The notes under the pieces are model-generated. The model made no database searches, was not told the DNA's origin, and saw only the letters and a program-made list of their open reading frames with translations. Of a stretch of DNA of 64,000 bases, positions 46,000 through 56,426 are shown piece by piece. The position numbers and the translations under genes were made by a program. How positions within the stretch are numbered: the stretch's first letter is position 1; each line of letters begins with the position of its first letter. The stretch is from Paratinospora sagittata (lineage: Eukaryota; Streptophyta; Magnoliopsida; Ranunculales; Menispermaceae): contig CM069608.1 of assembly GCA_035771175.1 (NCBI GenBank), positions 24,434,519-24,498,518 on the forward strand, written 5' to 3'.

Positions 46000-46712
46000 T
46001 TCCTAAGTCCTCCTTCTCATCAGTAGCTTTGGTTACTAATTGAGTCAATTCCTCTAGTCTTTCTTGAAAATTAATATTTTCATTTTTCATAACACCTTTC
46101 TCTTCAAGAATCTTTTTTTTTTCCTCAAGAACATCATTGTGGTCATTTTGGAGAGTTTCCAACTTATCCATGACGTTTGTTATCATGTTCTTGAGTTTTT
46201 CATTCTTTTTTATAAGCTTGTAAAATTCATCTTGAAGCCTTTCATGAGCTATAGACAAGTCATCAAAAGAGGGGTTAGTGACACTAGTAGAACATTCATC
46301 AATATTAGACATAAAACAAATATGTTCTACATTTTCCTTATCTATATATGAAGATGAGGAAGCACATGAATCACCATAAATTTCTTCTAATCTAATCCAA
46401 ATATCTTTAGATGAAGCGCATGAAGAAAGTATCTATGTCATTTTGGGAAAGGCCACCAAGTAAAATATCTTTGGCTAGACCATCAACCCTAACTAAGTAT
46501 TTTTTTTTCCTATCTCATCTCTTCCTAGGTTTGGGGACTTTAACCCCATTTAAAGTCTTCGTGGGTACAAATGGTCCATTGGAAATGATATCCCACATAT
46601 CTAATGATTGAGCCTTGATGAAAGTTCTCATCCTAATTCTCTAAAACATAAAGTTATCACCATTAAGCATTAGAGGAGTGAAAGGGTTGTCACCTAAGTT
46701 AAAACAGATTGT
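46000..46712 (-). pseudogene. SIRE-like copia gag fragment (element D)
   Basis: On the minus strand, near 46,670 an LNGDNF motif is followed by MRTFIKAQSLDMWDII, the copia gag N-terminus. Next come LLGGLSQNDID and SSKDIWIRLEE (about 46,480-46,390), then a 100-residue Lys/Glu/Leu-rich coiled coil (46,312 to about 46,000; LKNMITNVMDKLETLQND, ITLxxEKKKILEEK-like heptads). Several stops and shifts are present. It is cut at 46,000 by LTR Y3. The gag would assemble the particle. Confidence 0.78.
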
Positions 46713-46767
46713 ATTAGTCATTTGATCTTTTACCTCTAGGTCGTCAAACCTTAAATCAAGAGCACCC

Positions 46768-46779
46768 GCTCTGATAGCA
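46768..46779 (-). promoter_or_regulatory. Primer binding site of element D
   Basis: The complement reads TGCTATCAGAGC, one change from the initiator tRNA-Met site. It lies two bases from the LTR end. Confidence 0.7.
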
Positions 46780-46781
46780 CT

Positions 46782-47605
46782 TGTTGGACACCCAAGAGAA
46801 GGGCGGTATAATGCATAATTCTGAAAATTTCTAAGTTCATACTGGAGATCCTTGACTAAATTAAGTTATATACTCAAGTTAATTCAAAGTGCATGAAGTA
46901 AAGTGTAGAAAATAAAGTACAAATGCACACAGATTTTTACGTGTTTCGAAAAACCTTTTCCTACTTCATGCCTAGAGAAATCTTTCCTAGGATTTCACTA
47001 TACTAGGTTCACTCCAAGAGTGTGAACCAAACCTTTATATTGTATTTTTCAAGGCTCAAGACAAACCTATCCTTTTTATAAGCTAAGGACAAACAACTTG
47101 TTCCTTTTTCGAGGACAAAATAAGGGCGAAAATATTTTTCGTGGGATAAGAAAGAACTACTAGACCCTTTTCATGATAAAGGGTGAAACTAGACCTTGAT
47201 TCCAGCCTTGGAATCACAAGTGACATTAAATCACTTTACTTGGTTTATTTCAACTAGAAATAAACCAAAAATATCAAAGTACAATGATTAAAATATTTGT
47301 TCTAAGTGAATAGAACAATTACAAATGAAGCTCAAACATACAAGTATCAAATACAAGATACGAAAATTTAAGCTTAATTTGAAAAGAGACCTTACAATGA
47401 TATTATACCTTTCTTGCAATCATATTTGCCTAAATGAATGATTTTGAAGAAGCTTTAAGTGATGCACAAAGAGAAAGCTTGGAATCAAATCTTCAAATCA
47501 ACATCTCTAAGTTCTAGGGTTTTCGAAATGAGAAAATAATTTGATTTTATAAAACACTCCCTAAAATCACATGGTTGTCTCTCTTGTGTTTAAAATGATT
47601 TAAGT
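46782..47605 (-). mobile_element. Partial 5' LTR of element D
   Basis: The minus-strand end is GTGTCCAACA at 46,782. Shares U5-like sequence with LTR C (10,806-11,942), including decayed hairpin units. Its 5' part is lost at about 47,605. Confidence 0.7.
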
Positions 47606-48009
47606 ACATGTATTTACCTTCGCACCAGCAAAACCATAAGAACACAACCTATCCCAGCATCCTAGAGGTTTTTCCAGGGGTTGATTGTCAGGGTTGGGAG
47701 TCGGGGGGTCGGAGGGAGTTGATTCAGCAGGAAGCAGTTCATCCTCGACGTAATGAGGATAGACTCTCGAAGAAGGAGGTGGTTGAGTTCTTGAGAAAAA
47801 TGTCCTTGTTTCTGGTCGAGCTGGAAAATGGTGGACCGGCTGCAATCGGTGTGGAGTGATTCGTTTGGTTGTGTAGTGCTTTTTGGTGGGTTACAATGTT
47901 CTCAATGAAGATTCTTTCATGGAACATTCGAGGGTGCAGTTCTAAGGAGAAGAGGCGGGTGATCAAACGGTACATCGGGAGGAGTAGCCCAGATTTTATG
48001 ATTTTGCAT
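47606..48009 (+). pseudogene. L1-type LINE fragment (end of ORF1 region and start of ORF2 endonuclease)
   Basis: From ATG 47,896 or 47,905 the frame reads MKILSWNIRGCSSKEKRR...PDFMILH, the canonical start of the plant LINE endonuclease domain (KILSWNxRGL...), and then stops at about 48,009 before the catalytic motifs. Upstream 47,606-47,890 is GC-richer than its surroundings, with a Glu/Arg-rich frame that may be the end of ORF1. The fragment has no 3' end or poly-A tail, so it is a remnant caught between two LTR elements and not a fresh insertion. Confidence 0.75.
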
Positions 48010-49829
48010 AGGTTAACATCTCCCATTTTTTGATGATGGCAAACAAATTGAAAAATTGAACGCTTAAGCAAAAAGATTAACGTTAATTTCTTTTCCCCCA
48101 TCAATTCCTCTTATTTTTCATTTATCTCTTATTTTTCTCCTCCCCCTTTGATATCATCAAAAAGTGAAGAAAAGAGACTAAGATCTCCCTTTATGACTTA
48201 GTAGAGCAGCGAGCTCCCCCTTACATGGAGACTCCCCCTTACTTTGTGCATTCACCTCAAGATGATTTATGACAACGTGTCATAATTAGGTACGTGGGAA
48301 TGCATAAGGTCTACTATAGTGGTAGTCACGAGAGAGCAGATCTTATTTTTAAGCACATAGAGAAATAATTTGACTAATTCATAGGGTAAAATATTTGAAA
48401 TAATAGCGTACCTGAGAATCCTAGTCAGAGGGAGTGAGAAACAATTGTCGAAAGATGAATTCATAGAGAATTTTTAATCGTGGGCAATTATTTTCCTTAG
48501 TGTTTGGCATAAATATAAATTTGATAATTAAACCAGAACAAACACAGAGTATGCTTTAAGACATGTAAATAAACAAGCATAGGCAAAATGATTTGTGATT
48601 ACGCACAACCTAGCTATTATGATTCTAATAAGATGCAAAGTATATAGTTGAAGTTCATGGCGTCTATTAGACATCATAAATCACAGTCAATTGATATATA
48701 AAATATAATATTAAAGAGCAACATCAATGGCATGTGAAATAGAAAATAATAAACTTTCCATAGTTTAGATATGTGAAGATATACAATAAGTATCAAAGTC
48801 TAAACATACTGAATATATGCTAAGTTTCATAGCTATCATTCAGACAACAGCATACATTCATTTTCCTATTCTAGGCATAGAATTTCAATTGAAGCATGGC
48901 CTAGAATGATTAATACACTGATTCTAATGAGAGAGCATTTTGAAGAGTATGTGGTTATTAGAAATCAGATATCCATGAGTTTGATGCTAACATGTTATGG
49001 TATGAAGCAGATGCATCAAAGTAAGGAAAACATAGAAAAGATAATGCCCAAAGATATTAATCATAAGTGTAGGCAAAAATATTCTCAAGATATAGGCGTA
49101 TGATATGAAATCGTATACATGGCCTATATTCATTTGCAGAAACATGAATCATGCAGATAATATTTTCTAAGATCAGAGCAAGCATGAACATAATATGAAC
49201 AAGCATAGGCAAAAATATGTTGTTAAAGCACAACCTAGCTATTGTGTACCTGATCGTCAGATAATTAGATAACACATAAGTTCAAGATAAATTAATCATG
49301 ATGTTATATAAGATGCAAGATAAGTATAATCATGATATTTATCAAACAGTCACAGATATGCATATCAGATAGTCAAGATAGATGTGACTAGACAATAAAG
49401 ATGCCGCAAGTATACTGAACACAATAATAAAGATTTCAAGCAGAACTTCAAGCATAAATATGTATCGGAGTCAGTTAAAGATAAGATTACGATCATATAA
49501 GCAGGCATTCAAGAGCATGAAACAAACAACTAACAGACGGAGACAAGTGTGTGCAGCATATGAATATGAAATATAGCATTCACACAAATTTAAGCAAATC
49601 AGTCATTCAAATATAACATAAAGCATCAAAATATGAATGAGAGATGGAAAGACAACTAAGCATAAGCAAGCAAGCGTCACAATAGTGAGATGTGCAGAAC
49701 TCATTGTGTGAGTAAAGCAAGGGAATTAAACAAAGTATACACATACACGATAAATTGCAAGATGAATTATGCTTAAACATTGAAAATAAGTATTGTAAGA
49801 GAGTTTTAACCAAAAATGCAAAAGATTTT

Positions 49830-50360
49830 TTAAACAAAATTTGACGAATTTGGCATAACATGACTAGGGTTGGCAAAGAGGTTTCTAGATTTTCCAAGAA
49901 GATTCTTCTCGAGGCGAGGACAAGGACATCCACGAAGGTTATTGGTTCTGCGAGCCGTGAGAGCGGCGGTACTCACATGGACAACCTTTTCAATTAACGC
50001 TCGGGATTCTTCATTTTCATCAAATAGTGCCATCACCAGATCTCTCTGATGTTTTGCCTTGGCGTTAAGCTCTTTTAGGCGGTTCTCATGCTTGCTTAGC
50101 ATGACTAAAACAACTTGAATGGTGGAGGATAGAGAATCACTAAGCTTGGAAAACTGTTCCTCAAGAGACGCTGCAGCTGGAAACGGTGGCAGAGGTTCTT
50201 CTGCATGAAGTGGAGACACATGGTTTTTCCTGGGAGCAATTTTCCAAGAGGATTCTTCATCAGATGGATCTGATGAAGAAGACGATAAAGAAAATTCGCT
50301 AGAGGTGGAATATGATTCCATTCTACCTTTTTTCCTAGATTCAGGAGCTTTGGACGCCAT
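49830..50360 (-). CDS. Ser-rich, coiled-coil protein of the non-autonomous element (unrecognised)
   Basis: A 176-residue frame from ATG 50,360 (MASKAPESRKK). Residues about 16-45 are Ser/Glu/Asp-rich (SLSSSSSDPSDEESS), residues about 70-125 are predicted helical with Leu/Lys/Glu spacing, and the C-terminus is basic with CPCP. No zinc knuckle or known gag motif is visible. It is the only sizeable ORF in the element and begins about 330 bases after the primer site, where gag would normally start, so it may be a gag-like or accessory protein. An open frame upstream of this ATG has no sign of being coding. Confidence 0.4.
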   Translation of the reverse strand: MASKAPESRKKGRMESYSTSSEFSLSSSSSDPSDEESSWKIAPRKNHVSPLHAEEPLPPFPAAASLEEQFSKLSDSLSSTIQVVLVMLSKHENRLKELNAKAKHQRDLVMALFDENEESRALIEKVVHVSTAALTARRTNNLRGCPCPRLEKNLLGKSRNLFANPSHVMPNSSNFV

Positions 50361-50688
50361 TAGAGAGATGAAGATGGAGACGGAACGAAGAAGATGAATG
50401 CAGAACAATTTCGCGCTGGGAATTGAATTGAGAGGGAAATGTATGAAGCATGCTAATGGGCATCGAAAAGAAAGTCTACAATTAATGCATAAATGACATA
50501 GAGTCATGCGCCAAAGAATATGATTAAATAGGTAATAAAGCATAATCATACTTGAGAGGTTACAGCTAGGTGGCATAGAGTTCTAGGATATATATCCTAG
50601 GACGTGAAATGCAAAGACACCTAAGACAAACCCTAAATTGACTAATGGATCTAGACTCTAGGTTTTTGATCAAACATTCAGAGAACCC

Positions 50689-50700
50689 GCTCTGATACCG
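50689..50700 (-). promoter_or_regulatory. Primer binding site of the non-autonomous B element
   Basis: The complement reads CGGTATCAGAGC, one base from the initiator tRNA-Met site, two bases from the LTR. Confidence 0.78.
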
Positions 50701-50924
50701 ATTGTTGGTCCACCCAAGAGGGGGGTGAATTGGGTGCAATGGTCAATTTTAAAAATATCTTCCAATAACTTAGTGATTTACATGAGTGTATTAGAATTGG
50801 ATACAAAATAGAACACAGACTAAATTGCAAACGTGAGACACATAGATTTATAGTGGTTCGGTCGAGCCTACGTCTACTACCTAATCTCCTGATTATGATT
50901 TTCTCAATCCACTAACTGATTCTC

Positions 50925-51310
50925 TTACGGGTGTGAATCAAACCGTTACAACTGCCCTTTTACAGGTTAAAGGAAAACCTATCCTTTTACAGGCTAAGGA
51001 TGAACCGTATTTCTTTTTTCTTGGATGAGGAAAAACCCATGTTCATTTTACGGGATAAGGAAGAACCGTGAACCTTTTACGGATAAGGAACAACTATTTT
51101 TCTTTTACAGGTTGAAAGAAAACCTATCCGTTTACAGGTTAAGAGATAACGAATTAGGATGAACCGTTTTCCTACTTGCAGGTGAGGATAAACCTTTTTC
51201 TCTTTTACAGGTTAAGAGATAACGAATCATTTTTCAGGTTAAAGACACACTTATCCTTTTACGGGATGAGGATGAATCGTTTCTCTTTTACAGGTTCAAA
51301 GATAACCTTA
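50925..51310 (-). repeat. Hairpin array, inverted copy
   Basis: Same tandem hairpins as 6002-6490 in reverse orientation, with fewer units (about 13). Loops such as CCCGTAAAAG and ACCTGTAAAAG are kept; stems differ between units. Confidence 0.8.
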
Positions 51311-52329
51311 CATGATTTAAATCCTTAAATCATTTAGTGAACTTCATTCACTTGTCTTGGTTGTTTCAGTCCAGAAACACACCAGCATTGCAACACTAAG
51401 ATGTTGGTTGGTTCTAACGTAGTAGAACCAACCAACACTAAGATTAGTCTCAGTACATAGAATTACAAAGATATGAAATATGAATACGTAATGCTAAGTT
51501 GAAATACACCTCAGTCCTTTACCTTTCAATGTTCGATATTGCTCAAGTGTAGTTTCGAAAAGCATGAATGATATGATATGAAGATCAGTGCTTCTTCGAA
51601 AATAAAATACACCAAATAAACATTGACGTATAAAACGAAGGACTGGTGTAAATCAAAGACATAAACAATTTTCAAAATAGATGTAAAATATAAGTATGAA
51701 AACTTCTGGCTTAGTGATCAGTAGTTAACACAACTACTGATATAGTTCAATACAATACTTAAGATATGAAATCAACTACAATTGTATATCTTGAACTATT
51801 TCTCAAATTCTATCTCCAGCAAGAATGATACCAAATATGAATCAGTGCTGAGATTTTGAGTTGATACCAGATCAAATAGATTTTCAAAGATAGAATGAAA
51901 ATAAGCTCAGTATGAAAATCAATTGAATATGTAAGGTATCAGTGAAAAATACTTTGAAAGTTTAGATAATAAAAATTATTTTGACACAGGCTAACTTTCA
52001 AAATGTATTGGCACAATACAAACAGATTAGCAAGTTGTTTGATCGTAAGTGCTGATATTTATAGACTTAGTGGGACATAGACGTTATACATTTGAAGTTC
52101 AAATAATATGAACGTATACAAACAACGACTAGAATGTCATATGAAAATTACAACTACAATTTTCACTAACATTCTGATTCTTTCCAGATTTCATGAAAAG
52201 GAAAAGCTTTAGAAAAACTTATTTCATGTATCAGAGAGGATATCTGATAGGTTTGAAAAGGACTCTGGGCAAAGGTCTGTTCTGAAAAAGTAAACTTATG
52301 TAGCATACTTGTTCGAACAGTGACAGTTA

Positions 52330-53000
52330 TTGAATTAGCGTCCTGATTCCGTAATCAGTATCCTAATGCATAATGTCAACTTTGTCGTTTTGTTCCTTGA
52401 GGGCGCTCATTACGTATAAGCGTCCTGTTGAACAATTAAGTGAGGGCGCTACAAGCTTGTAAGCGTCCTGACTTTCTTTGATATTTAAACGACTTAACCT
52501 TGAGGGGTGCTAATGCACATTTAGCGTCCTGCTATGTTTTAAAACAGTTAAGTACATGAGGACGCTACTATCCGAGTAAGCATCATGCTAGTTTAAAACA
52601 TAAAACAAAACATGAGGGTGCTACAACTATGTAAGTGTCCTACCCGCTAAAAACATTTTAAACAAAGACACAAGCACACTGAAGGACAATTAGCGTCCTG
52701 AAAGTTACTAAGTTGATTCCTCAAGGTGAGGGTGCTCCTATCCAGATATCATCCTGATAGATTGTTCAACTTATAACTATCACTGTCCTCAAAGATACAT
52801 TCTTTAAAGAACTTAAGACATCTTTCAGTGAGCTGATGCTGAGTCAGCTTCCTAACAACTTCAAAGATTGACTAATAAAGGAGGTCTCTACTATACAAGT
52901 AAGCGTCCTTATAAATCAATTCAATTCAACCTTAAATGTTATCAGCGTCCTGACTCATCAAATTCAAGAGAGCGCCGCTATTTCATTAGCGTCTTGAAAG
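52330..53000 (-). repeat. GGACGCT/AGCGCCC array, inverted copy
   Basis: Counterpart of 4317-4920, with about 12 units in reverse orientation. Confidence 0.8.
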
Positions 53001-53664
53001 ACTCTTTAAAAATAGTTTTGACTCGCGATTAAATATTCGATAAATGCAAATAAAAACTCGGTATATTTCAAATTAAATATATAAACTGAAATCATTTGAA
53101 ATACCGTAAAATGTATGATCAAAACATGCTGATTTGAAAAACATAGCAGATGATTTATGCATGGTTTTGAAGAACATTTTTGATCAATAAGGATTAAAGA
53201 AAGATATACCTTAAGTACTTTATGTATTTCTCATTTCTCATGTGACGCCCCGAAAATTATTTCATCTAGCCCATAACCCAATTGCATTTTTGCCCAAACT
53301 CTATGTGTTGTCTTGGTATGTTTGGTGTTTGTTTGATGATTGTTTAATGTTTGTATAGTTGATGCTTGATAATGTATATAAATATATGTATCATAAATTG
53401 TATATGAGTCATGTTAAATTAAAGTATAATGCATATGTTATGATTTATGCATGGGCTCATTAAACCATGAATTGATATGGGTTAGGATCAATTGAATAAA
53501 AGGATAAATGAAATTGAAAATTTGGTGTATTAAATGGATTGGACATTTAAAATACATGTGGTTGGTATGGGTAGTATGAGACCAACACATGTGAAGGTTG
53601 GTGCATGAAAGTGGACAAGTGTCCAATGCCCACTTCTCTTCTTCAAGGAAGTGCTAGAATGAGT

Positions 53665-53724
53665 GGAGGGAATCAAGGAGAGAATCAAGGAGAGAATTAA
53701 GGAGAGAATCAAGGAGGGAATCAA
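53665..53724. repeat. 12-bp tandem repeat in the 5' LTR of Z
   Basis: Five units of GGAGRGAATYAA. The identical block occurs at 61,414-61,473 in the 3' LTR. The apparent ORFs at 53,663-54,019 and 61,412-61,768 are readthrough of this repeat. Confidence 0.92.
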
Positions 53725-55357
53725 GGAAGTGCTAGAAAGAGGTGAGTGGAGAGAAAGAAAAAGAAGAGAAAGGAAAGAAGAAGAGAAGGAAGAAGAGAGT
53801 TGCAGGAGGAAGATCCCTGCGATGTCTCAATCAAAGAGGTGGATCTTTGGAATATACGGTCAGATTGAGCTCAAATTTTATCAACACGTTCGTAGCTTAT
53901 GGTTCTTCATTCTAGTCGGTGGAGATCTTGATCAGAGGTTTCGTGTAAGAGATCTAACTTCTCAAACAAAGCTGGTCGGAAAGTCTGGATTTCTCGTACC
54001 ATTTCGCTCAAACTTATAGATCTCCTAAATATACCGTTAGATGGCTACCAAATTTGGTTATGTGATTTAAAACTGATATTTCCACATTTAGAACGGTGGA
54101 GATCTTAATCAGAAGCTTTTTCTAAGAGATATAACTTCTCAAACGAAGCTGGTCGGAATTTCTGGGTTTCTCGTGCCGTTTCGGTCAAACTTATAGATCT
54201 CCTCAATCTACCGTTGGATGGATATCAAATTTGGGTATGTAGTTTATAACAGATATTTCTGTATTCTGAATGGTATAGATGTTTATACATATAGTATTTT
54301 GTGTGATATAGCCATCTGAGTTTGGGTATTTGCAGCAGGAAAGGAGAAACTGTCTGATTAGATACTTGTTCATCAAAGATACATATCTTTTCGGTCCACC
54401 GTTGGATTGGGCTGAAATTTGGACAGAAGGTTTGCTTCTTCACATACTTCAATATGTACGGTTGATTTTGTGATTACATATTTCTATTGGTAGATTAGTA
54501 CATCTGAACAGAATATTAAATGAAGAATTGGTAAGGTGCTTGTATTGGACCTAAATTTAGAATATGAACTTAGATATTTCCAAATAGCTTGTATGTCAAC
54601 TATGTTGACCTAGTTGCCATTGTTGATGAACCTATGATGCAAAATCAGTGATATACATGGCTGAACATGGTGACCTAGTGTAAATCGACAATATGGCCTA
54701 AGTATGGAAAATTTCATATTTTAGGGCTTTTGATGCTTTTGGCCTAGAATCATTGAATTGATGCAACTTATGTTTAATTAAGCATGATTAGAGTTGATTA
54801 GGCTACTGATTTGGTGGTTGTGACCATATCATGGGTTAGGCCTACTTGTGATCAAGTGACCAAATTTGGACATGTTTATGCCTAAGGAATTGAAAATCAG
54901 TATTTTTGATTAATAGAATGGTTTATGTATGAGAACTATGCATTAGAGGCCTAAGTCATGTGATTTGAGTTGAATGATGGGATTAGATGGGATTTAGGTC
55001 TATTGTTTATATGTGGGCTGATTTAGGGTTGATGTGTAATGTCTATGTGATTGAGCATAGAAATTGATGTATGGTAGGATATTGATGTATGTTTCAGGAT
55101 CTTGATTGGGTTGATTCGGTTTGGTGGTCGTGTGTGGTTAAATACTCTCGCGAGGCTTGGTTGTGAGTAGACTTCATTTATGATTATATCTTTTATGTCA
55201 TCATATCACTTATATGTATTGTATCTTGAAAGCATGAATGTGTTCTAATGTTTTGAATGATGCATTGATTTGAGAAAACCTTATGACTTTGGTTGGACCC
55301 ATCTATCTGGCTAATAGGGGGACTTAACTTTGTCATAAGAGGGTTTTAGGAAAGGAA

Positions 55358-55550
55358 ATGATTGGGATCAACGGCACGGTGAAATAGACGTGTACTAGTA
55401 ACCCAAATAAAAATGATTGGGATCAACGGCACGGTGAAATAGACGGCACGGTGAAATAGACGTGTACTAGTAACCCAAATAAACATGATTGGGATCAACG
55501 GCACGGTGAAATAGACGGCACGGTGAAATAGACGTGTACTAGTAACCCAA
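55358..55550. repeat. Three tandem units with internal 17-bp duplications
   Basis: Each unit has TGATTGGGATCAACGGCACG then TGTACTAGTAACCCAA. Units 2 and 3 have an extra 17 bp (GGCACGGTGAAATAGAC) absent from the 3' LTR (63,107-63,265), accounting for the 34-bp length difference between LTRs. Confidence 0.9.
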
Positions 55551-56273
55551 GGCATGTGGAATGTGGATCCAAATTGATAAACTTTTACTTGCATCGAACT
55601 TATTATAAATGCTTGATATCTATATGTTATGAGCTTTTAATCATGCTACACATTGACATGCATACATGGTTTTTATTGATGAGTATTGATAGCATATTTG
55701 AATTCTATTCACTGGGCATCATTGGCTCACCCTCATTTTCCCTCTTTCAGGTCCTTCTGTCCCGAATAAGGGCAAAGGAGTAGTCATATCTTGAGGGCCT
55801 TGCCTGCGAGAGAATCCAAGGCCTCGATGTGAGTTGAGAGGCATTTTGATTGAATTGTGTTTAAATTATGAAGTACTATATTTTGGATTATGTAATTATA
55901 ACACTTACCACATTGTAGTATGGGTGAGTTGGGACTTGTTAGATAGACTATGTGGGCATATGACGGTTTTATTTGTACCCACAATTTTGGACTTTATGAG
56001 TATGTCAATTTTAATGGACTGTAGGGATTATGATTATTATTTATGGTTCATTTTTTTATGGATTATCTCTTGTCTTGGATGATTAACACGGTGGGTAGTT
56101 TTGTTTAATACATTTTGATATCATATTGTTGTTTGGGATAAGGCTTGTAGTGTCTCAACCACCTCACGGGAGTTGAGGAGTGGTCGGAGATGCCTACGCC
56201 GGGCGTCCCGCCCCGGCATTCCGCATGTCATTCCCTGCGGGGTTGGTGGTCCGGGGCGCGGGGTCGCCACAGT

Positions 56274-56285
56274 TGGTATCAGAGC
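56274..56285 (+). promoter_or_regulatory. Primer binding site of Z
   Basis: A perfect TGGTATCAGAGC, complementary to the 3' end of initiator tRNA-Met, two bases after the 5' LTR. Confidence 0.95.
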
Positions 56286-56426
56286 CTGATTTTACTAAGT
56301 TTGGTCTATGTATTGGACTTAGATGACTTTAACCTAGGAATTGGGTGAGAGATTTAGGTGATTAAAAAGTTTAAAGGAACTAACTTAAAAGCCTTACTAT
56401 CATATTTTCTGTGTGTATTATATGAT

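Larger units (their letters stand above)
48010..50702 (-). mobile_element. Internal region of a non-autonomous element with LTR type B
   Basis: On the minus strand: a primer site at 50,700-50,689 (CGGTATCAGAGC), one ORF (50,360-49,830), a long non-coding AT-rich part, and near 48,040 a CATCAAAAAATGGGAGA polypurine tract followed by TGTTAACC, where the 3' LTR is missing. No gag, protease, integrase or reverse transcriptase motif was found. The phrase ACAAGCATAGGCAAAA recurs at about 48,571, 49,069 (degenerate) and 49,200. Confidence 0.6.
50703..53240 (-). mobile_element. 5' LTR of the B element, minus strand, interrupted by Z
   Basis: The minus-strand end is GGACCAACA at 50,703. It carries the hairpin array (50,925-51,310), a TATA box (52,056-52,063) and the GGACGCT array (about 52,330-53,000), matching the plus-strand copy 3732-6701. 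Element Z is inserted at 53,240. The LTR resumes at 63,992 (TAACCGTTA) and runs off the window. Confidence 0.88.
53241..56271 (+). repeat. 5' LTR of Z
   Basis: Contains five 12-bp GGAGRGAATCAA units (53,665-53,724), a candidate TATATAAATA box at 53,375, and about 56-bp repeats between 55,358 and 55,550. Parts resemble LTR Y3 (for example ATGTCAACTATGTTGACCTA at 54,590), showing common ancestry of the Y and Z families. Confidence 0.95.

Noticed and set aside
53663..54019. ORF of 118 codons, repeated at 61,412
   Set aside because: It reads through the 12-bp tandem repeat inside the two LTRs of Z and has no start context or homology suggesting a gene.
55346..55594. Minus-strand ORF with a repeated TSTRLFHRAVYFTV peptide
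   Set aside because: The peptide repeat is simply the tandem LTR repeat at 55,358-55,550 translated.
56274..56285. tRNA-like sequence after the LTR
   Set aside because: Only 12 bases match the tRNA-Met 3' end, as expected of a primer binding site, not a tRNA gene.
56358..56426. Upstream start of the Z gag frame at 56,358
   Set aside because: The codon there is GTG. The first ATG in frame is 56,427, which fits a nuclear plant transcript.
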